From contig JANRID010000054.1 in the NCBI GenBank assembly GCA_033765305.1, positions 1 to 40,594 of the forward strand: 40,594 bases of DNA, in the 5' to 3' direction. The notes under the pieces were generated by a model. The model saw nothing but the letters and a program-made list of their open reading frames with translations. It was not told the DNA's origin and ran no database searches. Below are positions 7,974-15,876 of this stretch, one piece after another (the first letter of the stretch is position 1; every line of letters starts with the position of its first letter). The DNA is from RDXT01 sp033765305 (GTDB taxonomy: Bacteria; Bacteroidota; Bacteroidia; J057). Both the position numbers and the translations under genes were made by a program.

Positions 7974-8346
7974 AGCGTACAGCCCGCATCCTGCGTGCGG
8001 AATGCAGCCGCAGCACATTTTCTTGCGGCCCTGCGCCTGATGTAACAATCTGCGTATTTGATTCGCCCGGAACCCGCGCAGGCCGGTCCTGGCGGGTGCT
8101 GTGCAGCCCGGCCCGGAAGCCCGGGCCCTTAGATTTCAGGGCAGCAGGTGCAGGTTTGGGTGATTTCCGGGTAAAATATCCGGTTTTCCCGGCGCATCCT
8201 GCATGGGAAGCGCAGCGGATATATTACGATTAATAATATATTCAAAATATTGGATTAACATCCTTACTTGCATCCGCTGCCTGTGCCGTTTCCGGAAAGG
8301 CCGGAGGCCAGGCAGGCAATTGGGCACAAACAGGAACCGTCCTACA
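7974..8346. other. Intergenic region with two hairpins and an AT-rich block
   Basis: No gene is convincing here. GGCCCGG-AAGC-CCGGGCC (8110-8127) is a perfect 7-bp hairpin that may end the upstream run, though no T-run follows. A second hairpin at 8167-8192 pairs CCGGG/CCCGG plus AAAA/TTTT around one bulged base. An AT-rich block (about 8218-8262) probably holds the promoter of the next gene. An open frame runs back to 8203 from the next gene but its translation is not protein-like. Confidence 0.5.
8110..8127 (+). terminator. Hairpin after the GGGPS-ankyrin run
   Basis: Seven perfect G/C pairs close an AAGC loop, about 137 nt after the ankyrin stop. Without a T-run it is only a tentative terminator. 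Confidence 0.3.
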
Positions 8347-9414
8347 ATGAAAACCCGATACTGGCTGGAGGCATGGAGCGGCGAGTCCCGCTACCGCCAA
8401 GTATGCAATCTCCTGGGATCGAAGCCTGCCGCGCAGGCGCGCGCGGCGGTGGAGGCAGGGCATTTCAGCGAAGCCCTGGAGCCCGGCGCGCACCGGATCA
8501 ACGAGCTGCTGGATCTGGCCGAGCATAAGCGCGAGCGTCTGGACCGCCTGGATCTGCCCTCCGGCGCGCTGTCGGTCTGGGTCGAATGCGCCTATTCCGA
8601 TGCCCACTGCACGCTGAATCTGGATGCTGCCACCCTCCAGCGCTTCGGGGAGCTGGGCATCCGGCTGTGCGTGACGGCATGGCGGGGCAGCGGCGACGGG
8701 CTGCCCTGCAGCGAAGAGCTGCCGGAAACCCGTCCGGTGCAGGTGGTCAAGGTGCAGATGCAGGCCGCAGACCAGGATCCGGTACTGCCGGAAGCCGCCC
8801 TTGCCGATCTGAGGGTCTGGCTGGACGATGGCAGCATCTGGGGCGCCTCGGCGGCTACGCCGCTCTATTCTGCCCGGATGTTCCGGAAGGCACCCTTCTT
8901 TTTCCACCCCCACCTGATCCTGATTGCCCGGATGGAGCAGCAGCTGGCAGAACGGATGGTGGTGGACCTGCTTGCGAGCCGCCGGCTGGAGGAAGCCTTT
9001 TATCCGGTGTACCTGCCGGATACCCGGGAGCAGCACGAGCTGGTGCTCACGTCCGAACTGAGTTTTCTCCATGAAGACTACTTGCCGATATCGCTGCGTG
9101 AAACCCTCGGGCTGCGGGACGAGCAGCTGATCCAGGGCAGGCACCTGACCCGCGTCCGCGAGACCCATGCGCTCAGCAATCCGTTCGATACCCGGATTCC
9201 GCACCTGCTGAATATGCTCCGCGGCCGCTATCCGCAGCTGGCAGCGCTGGGCGTGCAGCGGCAGGACATCTCGATTGCCTGCACGTATCAGCATCAGCTG
9301 ACTTGCCGGCTCGACTACACTCCGGAGCTGCTGGGCGCTGTAGGCAACAGCGGGCATTTTCTCAGCCTGGTGTCCCGGCAGGTTCCGGAGCTGATCGTAC
9401 GGACCTCTGCCTGA
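8347..9414 (+). CDS. DUF4279-like N-terminal domain plus unknown C-terminal half
   Basis: 355 residues from the ATG at 8347 (MKTRYWLEAWSGE). The N-terminal 120 or so residues resemble DUF4279 in layout (helix-rich start, HRINELLDLAEHKRERLDRL, then SGALSVWVECAYSD and LDAATLQRFGELGIRLCVTAW), but this is a resemblance by eye. The rest is unrecognised: a DLRVWLDDGSIWGASAATP stretch, FFFHPHLILIARMEQQ, a YLPDTREQHELVLTSELSFLHEDYLP segment and a C-terminus with RQDISIACTYQHQLTCRLDYTPELL. There is no signal peptide or membrane segment. The frame extends upstream to 8203 with basic, low-quality sequence, so the later start was chosen. No operon partner is evident. Confidence 0.75.
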   Translation: MKTRYWLEAWSGESRYRQVCNLLGSKPAAQARAAVEAGHFSEALEPGAHRINELLDLAEHKRERLDRLDLPSGALSVWVECAYSDAHCTLNLDAATLQRFGELGIRLCVTAWRGSGDGLPCSEELPETRPVQVVKVQMQAADQDPVLPEAALADLRVWLDDGSIWGASAATPLYSARMFRKAPFFFHPHLILIARMEQQLAERMVVDLLASRRLEEAFYPVYLPDTREQHELVLTSELSFLHEDYLPISLRETLGLRDEQLIQGRHLTRVRETHALSNPFDTRIPHLLNMLRGRYPQLAALGVQRQDISIACTYQHQLTCRLDYTPELLGAVGNSGHFLSLVSRQVPELIVRTSA

Positions 9415-9437
9415 GCTGCGCTTTCGGGCAGAATATG

Positions 9438-9445
9438 TAGTTTTG
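9438..9445 (+). promoter_or_regulatory. -7 element of the EamA gene, 6 nt before the ATG
   Basis: TAGTTTTG matches TAnnTTTG exactly and is followed by CGGCCT and the ATG at 9452. Transcription would start at or within a few bases of the start codon, implying a leaderless or near-leaderless mRNA. No good -33 element is seen. Confidence 0.55.
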
Positions 9446-9451
9446 CGGCCT

Positions 9452-10396
9452 ATGTCAGGCAGCAATCCGCAAGCGGCCGTCATCCGGGCCTACGCCCAGA
9501 TGCATCTGGCTGTCGTGCTGTACGGGTTTACAGCGATTCTGGGAGATCTGATCACGCTGTCCGGCACGGTGCTGGTCTGGTACCGGCTGCTGATCGCGGG
9601 GCTGAGTTTTCTGCTGCTGCCCGGCATGGCGGCCGGGCTGCGGCGCCTGCGCCGCGCCGACTGGCTCCGGCTCGGCGGGATCGGCCTGCTGATGGCCGTG
9701 CACTGGATTACCTTTTACGAGGCCATCAAATACTCCAATGCCAGCATCACGCTGGCCTGTCTGGCCTCGACCTCATTTTTTACCTCGATCGCAGAGCCCC
9801 TCATCCTGCGCCGTCCGGCCCGCATGCATGAGCTGCTGCTGGGCGTGCTGGTCATCGCCGGATTTGTATTCATCTTTGGATTCGCCGGCCGGCAGTTTGC
9901 GACAGGCATGGTCATTGCGCTGATCTCGGCTGCGGTCATTTCAGTGGCCGGCGTGCTCAACAAGCTGGTCGTGGACCGCTACTCCACCTTTACGCTCAGC
10001 TTTGTGGAGTTCAGCGGAGGCTGGCTGCTTGTATCGGCACTGCTGCCGCTTAATTTTGCGCTGTTCCCGGAGCAGCGTTTCCTGCCCCAGGGCTGGGATC
10101 TGCCGCTGCTGCTGATCCTGAGCCTGGCCTGCACCACCTGGGCCTACACCATGACCATGAACGCCCTTCGGCATGTATCGGCCTATACGGCGACGCTGGC
10201 CATCAACCTGGAGCCGGTGTACGGGATTATCCTGGCCAATCTGATCCTGAACGAAGGGGAAGCGCTCGACCGCGGGTTTTACATCGGCACCGGCTTCATT
10301 CTCACGGCGGTGTTTCTGCACCCGGTGCTCAGCCGCCTGCTGAGCCGCCGCCCGGACGCCAAACATCCGGCTGCTCAGCAGCCGGACGCGCAGTAA
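9452..10396 (+). CDS. EamA/DMT-family transporter
   Basis: 314 residues with about ten hydrophobic segments arranged as two EamA repeats (roughly 15-140 and 150-285), as in drug/metabolite transporters that export amino acids, nucleosides or other small metabolites. Typical stretches are VLYGFTAILGDLI in TM1, VLVWYRLLIAGLSFLLL, a YSNASITLACLASTSFFTSIAEPLIL-type helix pair and, in the second half, TWAYTMTMNALRHVSAYTATLAINLEPVYG, the conserved late motif of the family. The ATG at 9452 was preferred to a TTG nine bases earlier because that TTG lies inside the promoter element. The tail is polar and carries a 9-bp-arm palindrome (10367-10385) in its last codons. It is convergent with the barrel gene. 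Substrate unknown. Confidence 0.92.
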   Translation: MSGSNPQAAVIRAYAQMHLAVVLYGFTAILGDLITLSGTVLVWYRLLIAGLSFLLLPGMAAGLRRLRRADWLRLGGIGLLMAVHWITFYEAIKYSNASITLACLASTSFFTSIAEPLILRRPARMHELLLGVLVIAGFVFIFGFAGRQFATGMVIALISAAVISVAGVLNKLVVDRYSTFTLSFVEFSGGWLLVSALLPLNFALFPEQRFLPQGWDLPLLLILSLACTTWAYTMTMNALRHVSAYTATLAINLEPVYGIILANLILNEGEALDRGFYIGTGFILTAVFLHPVLSRLLSRRPDAKHPAAQQPDAQ

Positions 10397-10422
10397 GTTT
10401 CTATGAAGTATGCCGTGCCGGA

Positions 10423-11352
10423 TCAGAAGTTGATCAGGTTGATCCCTGCGGTGAAGAGCTGCGTGGCGGGGCCCTGGCCTTCTTCGAAGAGCTCGCTCAG
10501 GTGGTAGTTGAGGTAAAAATCGAACCACTTGAAGTCGACGCGGGCGGTAAGGCCATAGCGGAAAGGGTTGACGTTGAAATCGCCGTTGACGCGGACTTTG
10601 CCGTTTTCATCGCTCACCTGGCGGGTATGGGCATTCCAGAGCACCCCGGCATAGCCGCCGACGGAGATGCTGACGCCGTCATTGCCGCCCGGATCGGTGT
10701 TGATGTTGAGCAGCAGCGGAATCTGGGCGTAGCGGGTGGTCAGCTTGTTGCGGCGGAACTCGACCCCGGTCGTGTCGAAGGTCACAGACTCCTGTCCGTC
10801 GATGAGGGTGATGTCGTTGACGAAGTAATGATTGCTCCAGTCGATGGTGATGGCCGACTTGAGGTTCACGACGCCGCGGCCGATCAGGCTCACCCGGCTG
10901 GGCAGCAGGTGCAGGGCCACATGCGAGCCGGGACGGAAGGGCATCAGTTCGAGTTCAGGAATGGTGGCATCGGCGCCGTAGTTCCCGTCCAGGTAGTAGT
11001 TGGTGATGCCCAGATCGAGGGCGAGCAGGCTTACTTCGGAGCGGCTGCGGCCCGAGGGGACATCGTCCTTCTGCTCGTAGTCATAGTCGTAGTCGTCCCC
11101 GTCGGATTCGATGTCCCAGTCCTCTCCGTTTTCGCGGATTTCGATGCGCTTGCCTTCGGAGTCGGTGATGATGACCAGTTTTTTCTTGCCCCAGGAAACC
11201 TCGGTCGTGTCGACGGTTTCCACCTTGGAGGGGGCCTCAGGTGCTTCGGGGGCCTCCGGGCTGGGCGGGGTGCCGGGCTGGGCGTAGAGGAAGAGGGCGA
11301 AGACGCTGAACAACCCGGATACCAGCGTGCGCTTCAGGCGATTCGTGTTCAT
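10423..11352 (-). CDS. Outer-membrane beta-barrel protein
   Basis: 309 residues with a signal peptide (about 1-25, LVSGLFSVFALFLYAQ). Then come a Pro/Glu/Ala linker, a strand pair KKKLVIITDSEGKRIEIREN, an acidic Asp/Tyr-rich stretch (DDYDYDYEQKDD) and about eight amphipathic strands ending LFTAGINLINF, with a terminal Phe typical of BAM substrates. This fits the outer-membrane beta-barrel domain common in Bacteroidota. It is the third gene of the ECF operon; its ATG overlaps the anti-sigma stop (ATGA). Position suggests that it is an envelope protein controlled by, or sensed through, the sigma/anti-sigma pair. The ATG at 11352 was chosen because the signal peptide begins there. Confidence 0.85.
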   Translation of the reverse strand: MNTNRLKRTLVSGLFSVFALFLYAQPGTPPSPEAPEAPEAPSKVETVDTTEVSWGKKKLVIITDSEGKRIEIRENGEDWDIESDGDDYDYDYEQKDDVPSGRSRSEVSLLALDLGITNYYLDGNYGADATIPELELMPFRPGSHVALHLLPSRVSLIGRGVVNLKSAITIDWSNHYFVNDITLIDGQESVTFDTTGVEFRRNKLTTRYAQIPLLLNINTDPGGNDGVSISVGGYAGVLWNAHTRQVSDENGKVRVNGDFNVNPFRYGLTARVDFKWFDFYLNYHLSELFEEGQGPATQLFTAGINLINF

Positions 11353-12110
11353 TTGACTTGACGTTTGTAGTTCTTCTTGGTGATTCGGAAGTTGAACAAA
11401 TCGAGCTGATAGGTGTGGACCTCTTCGTTCTCGCCTTTTTCGTGGAGGATGTCGATGGGCGATTTGGACCACTTGTTCAGTTCGTTAGCTGCGAAGGAGA
11501 CGACCTGGTTCAGACTCAGGTTGTCAAGGGCGAGAGAATTTTTTTCGCCGGCCTGGCTTCGGGCGGCTGCGGCCGGCGGCGCTGCCTGGGCCACCACCAG
11601 TTCCTCCAGCTGAGGCCGCTGCAGCAGCTGGTCGGCCTGGGCCTGCTGGCGGAGCTGATTCCGCACGCGGATGGGCCGGAGTTCGGCCCTGGCAGCCTGC
11701 TGCAGCACGGGCGAGAGGTTTGTGACGCTCCCCGAATTGAGAACTGCGGGGCTGGTATCGGCCAGCATCCTGCGGGGCTGGGAAGCAGCCCGGCCTGGTT
11801 CGGCGCCTTGCGGCGCCCGGGCCCGGGAGCTGTCGGCCGGCGCCGTCAGCGGCTCCAGCACTTCATTGCGCGGCGCAGGCAGCGGCCCCGATGCCACCGG
11901 AGCTGCAGGCGGCTCCAGCCGGCTGAGTACGGCCAGCGCCCCGATGAGCACCAGCACCGATGCGGCAACGGCGAGCCAGATGACCCAGCCGCGTTTGCGG
12001 CCCTGCAGCTGCTGCTCGATCTCGGGCCAGAGATCGCGGCCGGGCTCCGCTTCCTGGTGGGCCAGGCGCTCGTGCAGAAGCCCTCGTATGTCTTGATCCG
12101 GCTGCGGCAT
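11349..12110 (-). CDS. Putative membrane-bound anti-sigma factor
   Basis: 253 residues. A cytoplasmic N-terminal segment of about 40 residues (DIRGLLHERLAHQE...DLWPEIEQQL) is followed by one transmembrane helix (about 41-62, WVIWLAVAASVLVLIGALAV), a long Ala/Pro/Gln-rich periplasmic linker and a more conserved C-terminal part (LALDNLSLNQVVSFAANELNKW, YQLDLFNFRITKKNYKRQ). Topology and position just after an ECF sigma gene make it an anti-sigma factor by inference; I do not see a clear zinc-finger ZAS motif. Its stop overlaps the start of the barrel gene. The 123-nt gap from the sigma gene is unusually long for such a pair and is filled with a G-rich heptamer array. Confidence 0.75.
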   Translation of the reverse strand: MPQPDQDIRGLLHERLAHQEAEPGRDLWPEIEQQLQGRKRGWVIWLAVAASVLVLIGALAVLSRLEPPAAPVASGPLPAPRNEVLEPLTAPADSSRARAPQGAEPGRAASQPRRMLADTSPAVLNSGSVTNLSPVLQQAARAELRPIRVRNQLRQQAQADQLLQRPQLEELVVAQAAPPAAAARSQAGEKNSLALDNLSLNQVVSFAANELNKWSKSPIDILHEKGENEEVHTYQLDLFNFRITKKNYKRQVK

Positions 12111-12145
12111 GGCTGAAAAAATATTGAAAATGAATTAGTTGCACT

Positions 12146-12202
12146 CAAAACCCCAAACCCCAAACCCAAAACCCAAACCCCAAACCCCAAAACCCAAACC
12201 CA
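12146..12202 (-). repeat. G-rich heptamer array, G-quadruplex-prone, between sigma and anti-sigma genes
   Basis: Eight runs of three or four C on the plus strand, separated by AAA or AAAA, start at 12151, 12158, 12165, 12172, 12178, 12185, 12193 and 12199: a period of about 7 bp (CCCCAAA). On the transcribed (mRNA) strand this is (GGGGTTT)n, which resembles telomere repeats and has enough G-runs for two intramolecular quadruplexes. Confidence 0.93.
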
Positions 12203-12222
12203 CGCTTCGGCTCCGCTCAGCG
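12203..12222. repeat. REP-like GC motif beside the heptamer array
   Basis: cgct...agcg ends enclose TTCGGCTCCGCTC, a composition seen in dispersed REP-like elements of many Bacteroidota. Only one copy was noticed here, so the assignment is tentative. Confidence 0.3.
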
Positions 12223-12233
12223 CCCAAAGCCCG

Positions 12234-12791
12234 TTACCCATTCCCCGCCTGATACCGCAGAATCGTAATCCGGTCCTGCAGCACCTTCTTGGCGCGGGCC
12301 AGCTGCGATTTGGAGGTCCCGACCGAGATATTCAGCATCTCGCTGATCTCCTGATGCGAGTAGCCCTCTACCGCGTACAGGTTGAATACCGTCCGGTAGC
12401 CCGGCGGCAGCTCCCGGATCAGGCCCAGAATCTCGTCCCGGCTCAGCGCGGCCAGCGCATCCGCCTCGAAGCCTACCTGCCGCGCTTCTTCGATGTCCAC
12501 CATGAAGTAGCGCGACTTGCGCCGGTAGTGCTCGATGCAGGCGTGGATCATAATCCGGCGCAGCCAGCCCTCGAAAGAACCTTCGCTCCGGAAATGGCGG
12601 ATATTGCGGAAGGCTTTCACAAAGCCTTCCTGCAGGATGTCCTGCGCGTCGTCCCGGTTATCCGTGTACCGGAGGCATACCCCGAACATCAGCCGGTAAT
12701 ACTGCTGATATAAGAGGCGCTGCCATTTGGGGTCCTCCCGCTGACACCCTTCCACCAGTTCGGCTTCCGAGTATGTTCCGGCAATACGCAT
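12234..12791 (-). CDS. ECF-family RNA polymerase sigma factor
   Basis: 185 residues. Region 2 is clear (LLYQQYYRLMFGVCLRYTDN, then DDAQDILQEGFVKAFRNI and EGSFEGWLRRIMIHACIEHYRR), joined by a short linker to region 4 (LIRELPPGYRTVFNLYAVEG, then YSHQEISEMLNISVGTSKSQ with the recognition helix and LARAKKVLQ). It directs core RNA polymerase to a small regulon. Length and order are standard for the sigma-70 ECF group of Bacteroidota. Its operon contains the anti-sigma factor and barrel, and autoregulation is usual for such operons. A possible -7, TAGTTTG, lies at 12821-12815. It is divergent from pgi. Confidence 0.95.
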   Translation of the reverse strand: MRIAGTYSEAELVEGCQREDPKWQRLLYQQYYRLMFGVCLRYTDNRDDAQDILQEGFVKAFRNIRHFRSEGSFEGWLRRIMIHACIEHYRRKSRYFMVDIEEARQVGFEADALAALSRDEILGLIRELPPGYRTVFNLYAVEGYSHQEISEMLNISVGTSKSQLARAKKVLQDRITILRYQAGNG

Positions 12792-12950
12792 GTAAAGGTC
12801 TCTGCATTTCGCTCCAAACTACAGAAGGCAGATGAAAGGTTTGCCAGGAGGGTTGCATGCGGAAAAAAAAATTTCATGCAGGGCAAAAGGTCATCTGCGT
12901 TTGCAAAAGCATCTGTATTTTCAGGCCGCCATTTCAACCGGCCTCCCGCT

Positions 12951-14606
12951 ATGCTGCCTGCTGTGAACCCCGCCCGTACGCCTGCCTGGCAGGCGCTGCT
13001 CAGCCACTTCGAGTCTGCCCGCTCGCTGCACATGCGCAGCCTGTTTGCGGAAGACCCCGGCCGCTTCAGCCGTTTTTCGCTCCGCTTCGAAGACCTGCTG
13101 GCCGATTTCTCCAAAAACCGCATCACGGACGAGACGCTGCGGCTGCTCCTGGATCTCGCCGAGGCCTGCCGCCTGCCGGAGGCCATTGAGGCGATGTTTT
13201 CCGGCCAGGCCATCAACGCCACCGAGCAGCGCGCCGTGCTGCATGTAGCCCTGCGCAACCGCTCCAATACCCCCATTCTGGTGGACGGCCAGGATGTGAT
13301 GCCGGAGGTCAACGAGGTGCTGGGCAAGATCGAGGCCTTTACCAACCGCCTGCACAGCGGCGGCCTGCGGGGCTACACCGGCCGCGTCATCACCGATATC
13401 GTCAATATCGGCATCGGCGGCTCGGACCTGGGGCCCGTCATGGTGACCGAAGCCCTGCGCCCTTACTGGAAAACGGGCATCCGGGCCCATTTCGTCTCCA
13501 ACGTCGACGGCACCCACATCGCAGAAACCCTGAAGCGGGTCTCGCCGGAGACCACGCTCTTCATCATCGCCTCCAAGACCTTCACCACCCAGGAAACCAT
13601 GACCAATGCCCACACGGCACGCGAATGGTTCCTCGAATCTGCACGGGATGAGGCCCATATCCAGCGGCATTTCGTGGCAGTATCCACCAATGCGAAGGCC
13701 GTGACCGCCTTCGGCATCGATCCGGAGAATATGTTCGGATTCTGGGACTGGGTCGGCGGGCGCTACTCCCTCTGGTCGGCCATCGGCCTGCCCATCGCCT
13801 GCACCATCGGCTTCGAGCACTTCCGCGCCCTGCTGGAAGGCGGCCATGCCATGGACCGCCATTTCCGCAAAACGCCGCTGGCCTCCAACCTGCCGGTCCT
13901 CCTGGCCCTGATCGGCATCTGGTATAATAATTTCTTCGGAGCGGAAACGGAGGCCATCCTGCCCTACGACCAGTACATGCACCGCTTTCCGGCCTATTTT
14001 CAGCAGGGCAATATGGAAAGCAACGGCAAATACGTGGCCCGCGACGGCCAGCCGGTGCAGTGGCAGACCGGCCCCGTCATCTGGGGGGAGCCCGGCACCA
14101 ACGGGCAGCATGCGTTCTACCAGCTGATCCACCAGGGCACCAAGCTCATCCCCTGCGATTTCCTGGCCCCTGCCATCAGCCACAACCCCATCGGCGACCA
14201 CCACGAAAAGCTGCTTTCCAACTTTTTTGCCCAGACGGAGGCGCTGATGACGGGCAAGACGGAGGCGGAAGTGCGTGCCGAGCTGGCTGCCGCAGGCAAA
14301 AGCGAAGCCGAGATCGAGGCCCTTGCCCCTTTCCGCGTATTCGAAGGCAACCGCCCCACCAATTCCTTCCTCTTCCGCACCCTCACCCCGCGCATGCTCG
14401 GCATCCTCATCGCGATGTACGAGCACAAAATCTTCGTGCAGGGCGCAATCTGGAATATCTACAGCTTCGATCAGTGGGGGGTGGAGCTAGGCAAGCAGCT
14501 CGCAAACCGCATCCTGCCCGAGCTGCACGGCGAGGAGGCGGTGAGTGCCCACGACGCATCCACCAATGGCCTGATCAACGCGTACAAGCAGCTGCGCAAA
14601 CGCTGA
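12951..14606 (+). CDS. pgi: Glucose-6-phosphate isomerase
   Basis: 551 residues, cytoplasmic, interconverting glucose-6-phosphate and fructose-6-phosphate in glycolysis and gluconeogenesis. Length and N-terminus (NPARTPAWQALLSHF) match the E. coli-type enzyme, which set the start at 12951 rather than an upstream ATG at 12876. Signatures include NIGIGGSDLGP, the DWVGGRYSLWSAIG motif, the FQQGNMESNGK segment with its catalytic Glu, GTNGQHAFYQLIHQG with the ring-opening His, and the C-terminal GVELGKQLA with the catalytic Lys near the end. It stands alone, divergent from the ECF operon and convergent with the chromate transporter, sharing a hairpin over the two stop codons. Confidence 0.97.
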   Translation: MLPAVNPARTPAWQALLSHFESARSLHMRSLFAEDPGRFSRFSLRFEDLLADFSKNRITDETLRLLLDLAEACRLPEAIEAMFSGQAINATEQRAVLHVALRNRSNTPILVDGQDVMPEVNEVLGKIEAFTNRLHSGGLRGYTGRVITDIVNIGIGGSDLGPVMVTEALRPYWKTGIRAHFVSNVDGTHIAETLKRVSPETTLFIIASKTFTTQETMTNAHTAREWFLESARDEAHIQRHFVAVSTNAKAVTAFGIDPENMFGFWDWVGGRYSLWSAIGLPIACTIGFEHFRALLEGGHAMDRHFRKTPLASNLPVLLALIGIWYNNFFGAETEAILPYDQYMHRFPAYFQQGNMESNGKYVARDGQPVQWQTGPVIWGEPGTNGQHAFYQLIHQGTKLIPCDFLAPAISHNPIGDHHEKLLSNFFAQTEALMTGKTEAEVRAELAAAGKSEAEIEALAPFRVFEGNRPTNSFLFRTLTPRMLGILIAMYEHKIFVQGAIWNIYSFDQWGVELGKQLANRILPELHGEEAVSAHDASTNGLINAYKQLRKR

Positions 14607-14623
14607 CGGGCTTGGCCGTCAGC
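14602..14623. terminator. Shared hairpin over the pgi and chrA stop codons
   Basis: GCTGACGG-GCTTGG-CCGTCAGC forms an 8-bp stem with a 6-nt loop. The pgi TGA (14604-14606) lies in one arm and the chrA stop (complement of 14619-14621) in the other. GTTT follows on the minus strand; no T-run follows on the plus strand. It may be a weak bidirectional terminator. Confidence 0.45.
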
Positions 14624-15791
14624 CTGGCCAGAAGGTCTTCAGCAGCAGCCCGGCCGCTGCTGCGCCCAGAATCAGCAGCGGCTCCCGCAGCTTCGGCAAG
14701 CGCAGCATCAGCCCGATCGCCGTCAGCGCGATCAGTGCCGTCGGCACATCGGTGACCGAGCGGCGCCCCAGCACGATTACCGCGCCGGCAATCGCACCGA
14801 TGGCCGCAGTGGTGATGCCGTCGACTACGTCTTTGACCGCCGGGATCTTGCTGATCCGGCTGAAGTAAGGCGCAGGGAGCACGGTGAAGAGGTAGCAGGG
14901 GATAAACGTTCCGAGCGCGGCCACACAGGCACCCGGAAAGCCGGAGACCAGATATCCGATAAAGGCTACGGTAATCACGACCGGGCCCGGAGAAATCATC
15001 GCTACCGCCACTGCATCCATAAACTGCTGGTCGTTCAGCCAGTGATGCTGGGTAACGACGCCGCCATACAGAAAAGGCACAATCGCCAGCCCGCTGCCAA
15101 ATACAAAAGCGCCTGCCTTGAGGAAGAAGCTGGCCATCTGGACCAGGGTGCTTCCGCCTGCGGCACCGGCCAGCGGGATCTGCAAGCCCGGCAGCCAGCC
15201 AAGCAGCAACGCCGCCTCCTGCGGCGGCGGGCCCCCGCGGCGCTGCTGCCATTTGACGAGCCCATACAGCAGCCCTGCAGCCAGAAACAGCAGGATATGC
15301 TCAGTCTCCGTGATGACGGTGACCGCAGCAGCCGTCAGATAGATGCCCCAGGCCCAAGGGTTGCGATCCACGGTCTTGCGGGTCAGCTTCCATGCGCTCA
15401 CCGCGATGATGCCGATCACACAGGCCCCCACCCCGTAGAATGCGGCCTGCATGCCCGGCACCCCGCCTGCATACGCATAGACCATCCCGAACAGCACGAC
15501 CATGATGAACGACGGCAGCACAAATCCGATGCCTGCCAGGGTGGCGCCCAGCCAGCCGTAGTGTACATAGCCCAGATAAATGCCCAGCTGTGCGGCAAGC
15601 GGCCCCGGCGCCAGCTGCGCCAGGGTCAGCCCCTCTTTGAACGCTTCCGGAGTGATCCACTTCCGGCGCTCCACCAAATCGCGCTGCATGTAGTTGACAA
15701 GTGCTACCGGGCCGCCGAAGCCCGTGGCACCGAGATACAGGAAATACCGGAACAAGTCGGCAAGCCGGTAGGAAGGCGGGGTATGCTGCAT
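14619..15791 (-). CDS. chrA: Chromate transporter, CHR family (two-domain)
   Basis: 390 residues, an inner-membrane protein built of two homologous chromate_transp halves. The first half has FRYFLYLGATGFGGPVALV, RKWITPEAFKEGL and LAQLAPGPLAAQLGIYLGY; the second repeats the pattern as FFLKAGAFVFGSGLAIVP, HHWLNDQQFMDAVAVA and MISPGPVVITVAFIGYL. The family exports chromate, often alongside sulfate metabolism. The start at 15791 (MQHTPPSYRLADLF) fits the family; the frame is open to 15968, but that part is Cys/Arg-rich leader sequence. Upstream lie a -7 element (15988-15995), a short leader ORF and a terminator-like hairpin. An Rrf2 regulator is divergent. The assignment to chromate rather than another anion is by family only. 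Confidence 0.93.
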   Translation of the reverse strand: MQHTPPSYRLADLFRYFLYLGATGFGGPVALVNYMQRDLVERRKWITPEAFKEGLTLAQLAPGPLAAQLGIYLGYVHYGWLGATLAGIGFVLPSFIMVVLFGMVYAYAGGVPGMQAAFYGVGACVIGIIAVSAWKLTRKTVDRNPWAWGIYLTAAAVTVITETEHILLFLAAGLLYGLVKWQQRRGGPPPQEAALLLGWLPGLQIPLAGAAGGSTLVQMASFFLKAGAFVFGSGLAIVPFLYGGVVTQHHWLNDQQFMDAVAVAMISPGPVVITVAFIGYLVSGFPGACVAALGTFIPCYLFTVLPAPYFSRISKIPAVKDVVDGITTAAIGAIAGAVIVLGRRSVTDVPTALIALTAIGLMLRLPKLREPLLILGAAAAGLLLKTFWPG

Positions 15792-15837
15792 AGCAATGAG
15801 AAAGAAAGTAAACGGAAAAGCATGCTTGCAGGCCTGT

Positions 15838-15867
15838 AAAAACCGGCACAGCAAGCGCTGCGCCGGT
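15838..15867 (-). terminator. Intrinsic terminator inside the chrA leader (attenuator)
   Basis: On the minus strand ACCGGC-G-CAGC, loop GCTT, GCTG-T-GCCGGT makes an 11-position stem with one mismatch, followed by TTTT. It lies about 46 nt upstream of the chrA start and about 115 nt downstream of the predicted transcription start. Its 5' arm (ACCGGC, 15867-15862) can instead pair with GCCGGT at 15931-15926. Confidence 0.6.
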
Positions 15868-15876
15868 CCATTATGA

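Noticed and set aside
7974..8346. tRNA or other RNA gene in the gap
   Set aside because: No T-loop GTTCRA, acceptor stem or cloverleaf could be found; only two simple hairpins.
10367..10385. Terminator in the last codons of the EamA gene
   Set aside because: A 19-bp palindrome (9-bp arms around one base) exists, but it lies in coding sequence and no T-run follows.
11846..12241. Frame reading through the heptamer array as Gly/Val/Trp/Leu repeats
   Set aside because: It starts inside the sigma gene and ends inside the anti-sigma gene in a wrong frame; an artefact of the DNA repeat.
12921..14426. Open frame of about 500 codons antisense to pgi
   Set aside because: A GC-rich shadow of a well-defined enzyme; its translation is Gly/His-rich and matches nothing.
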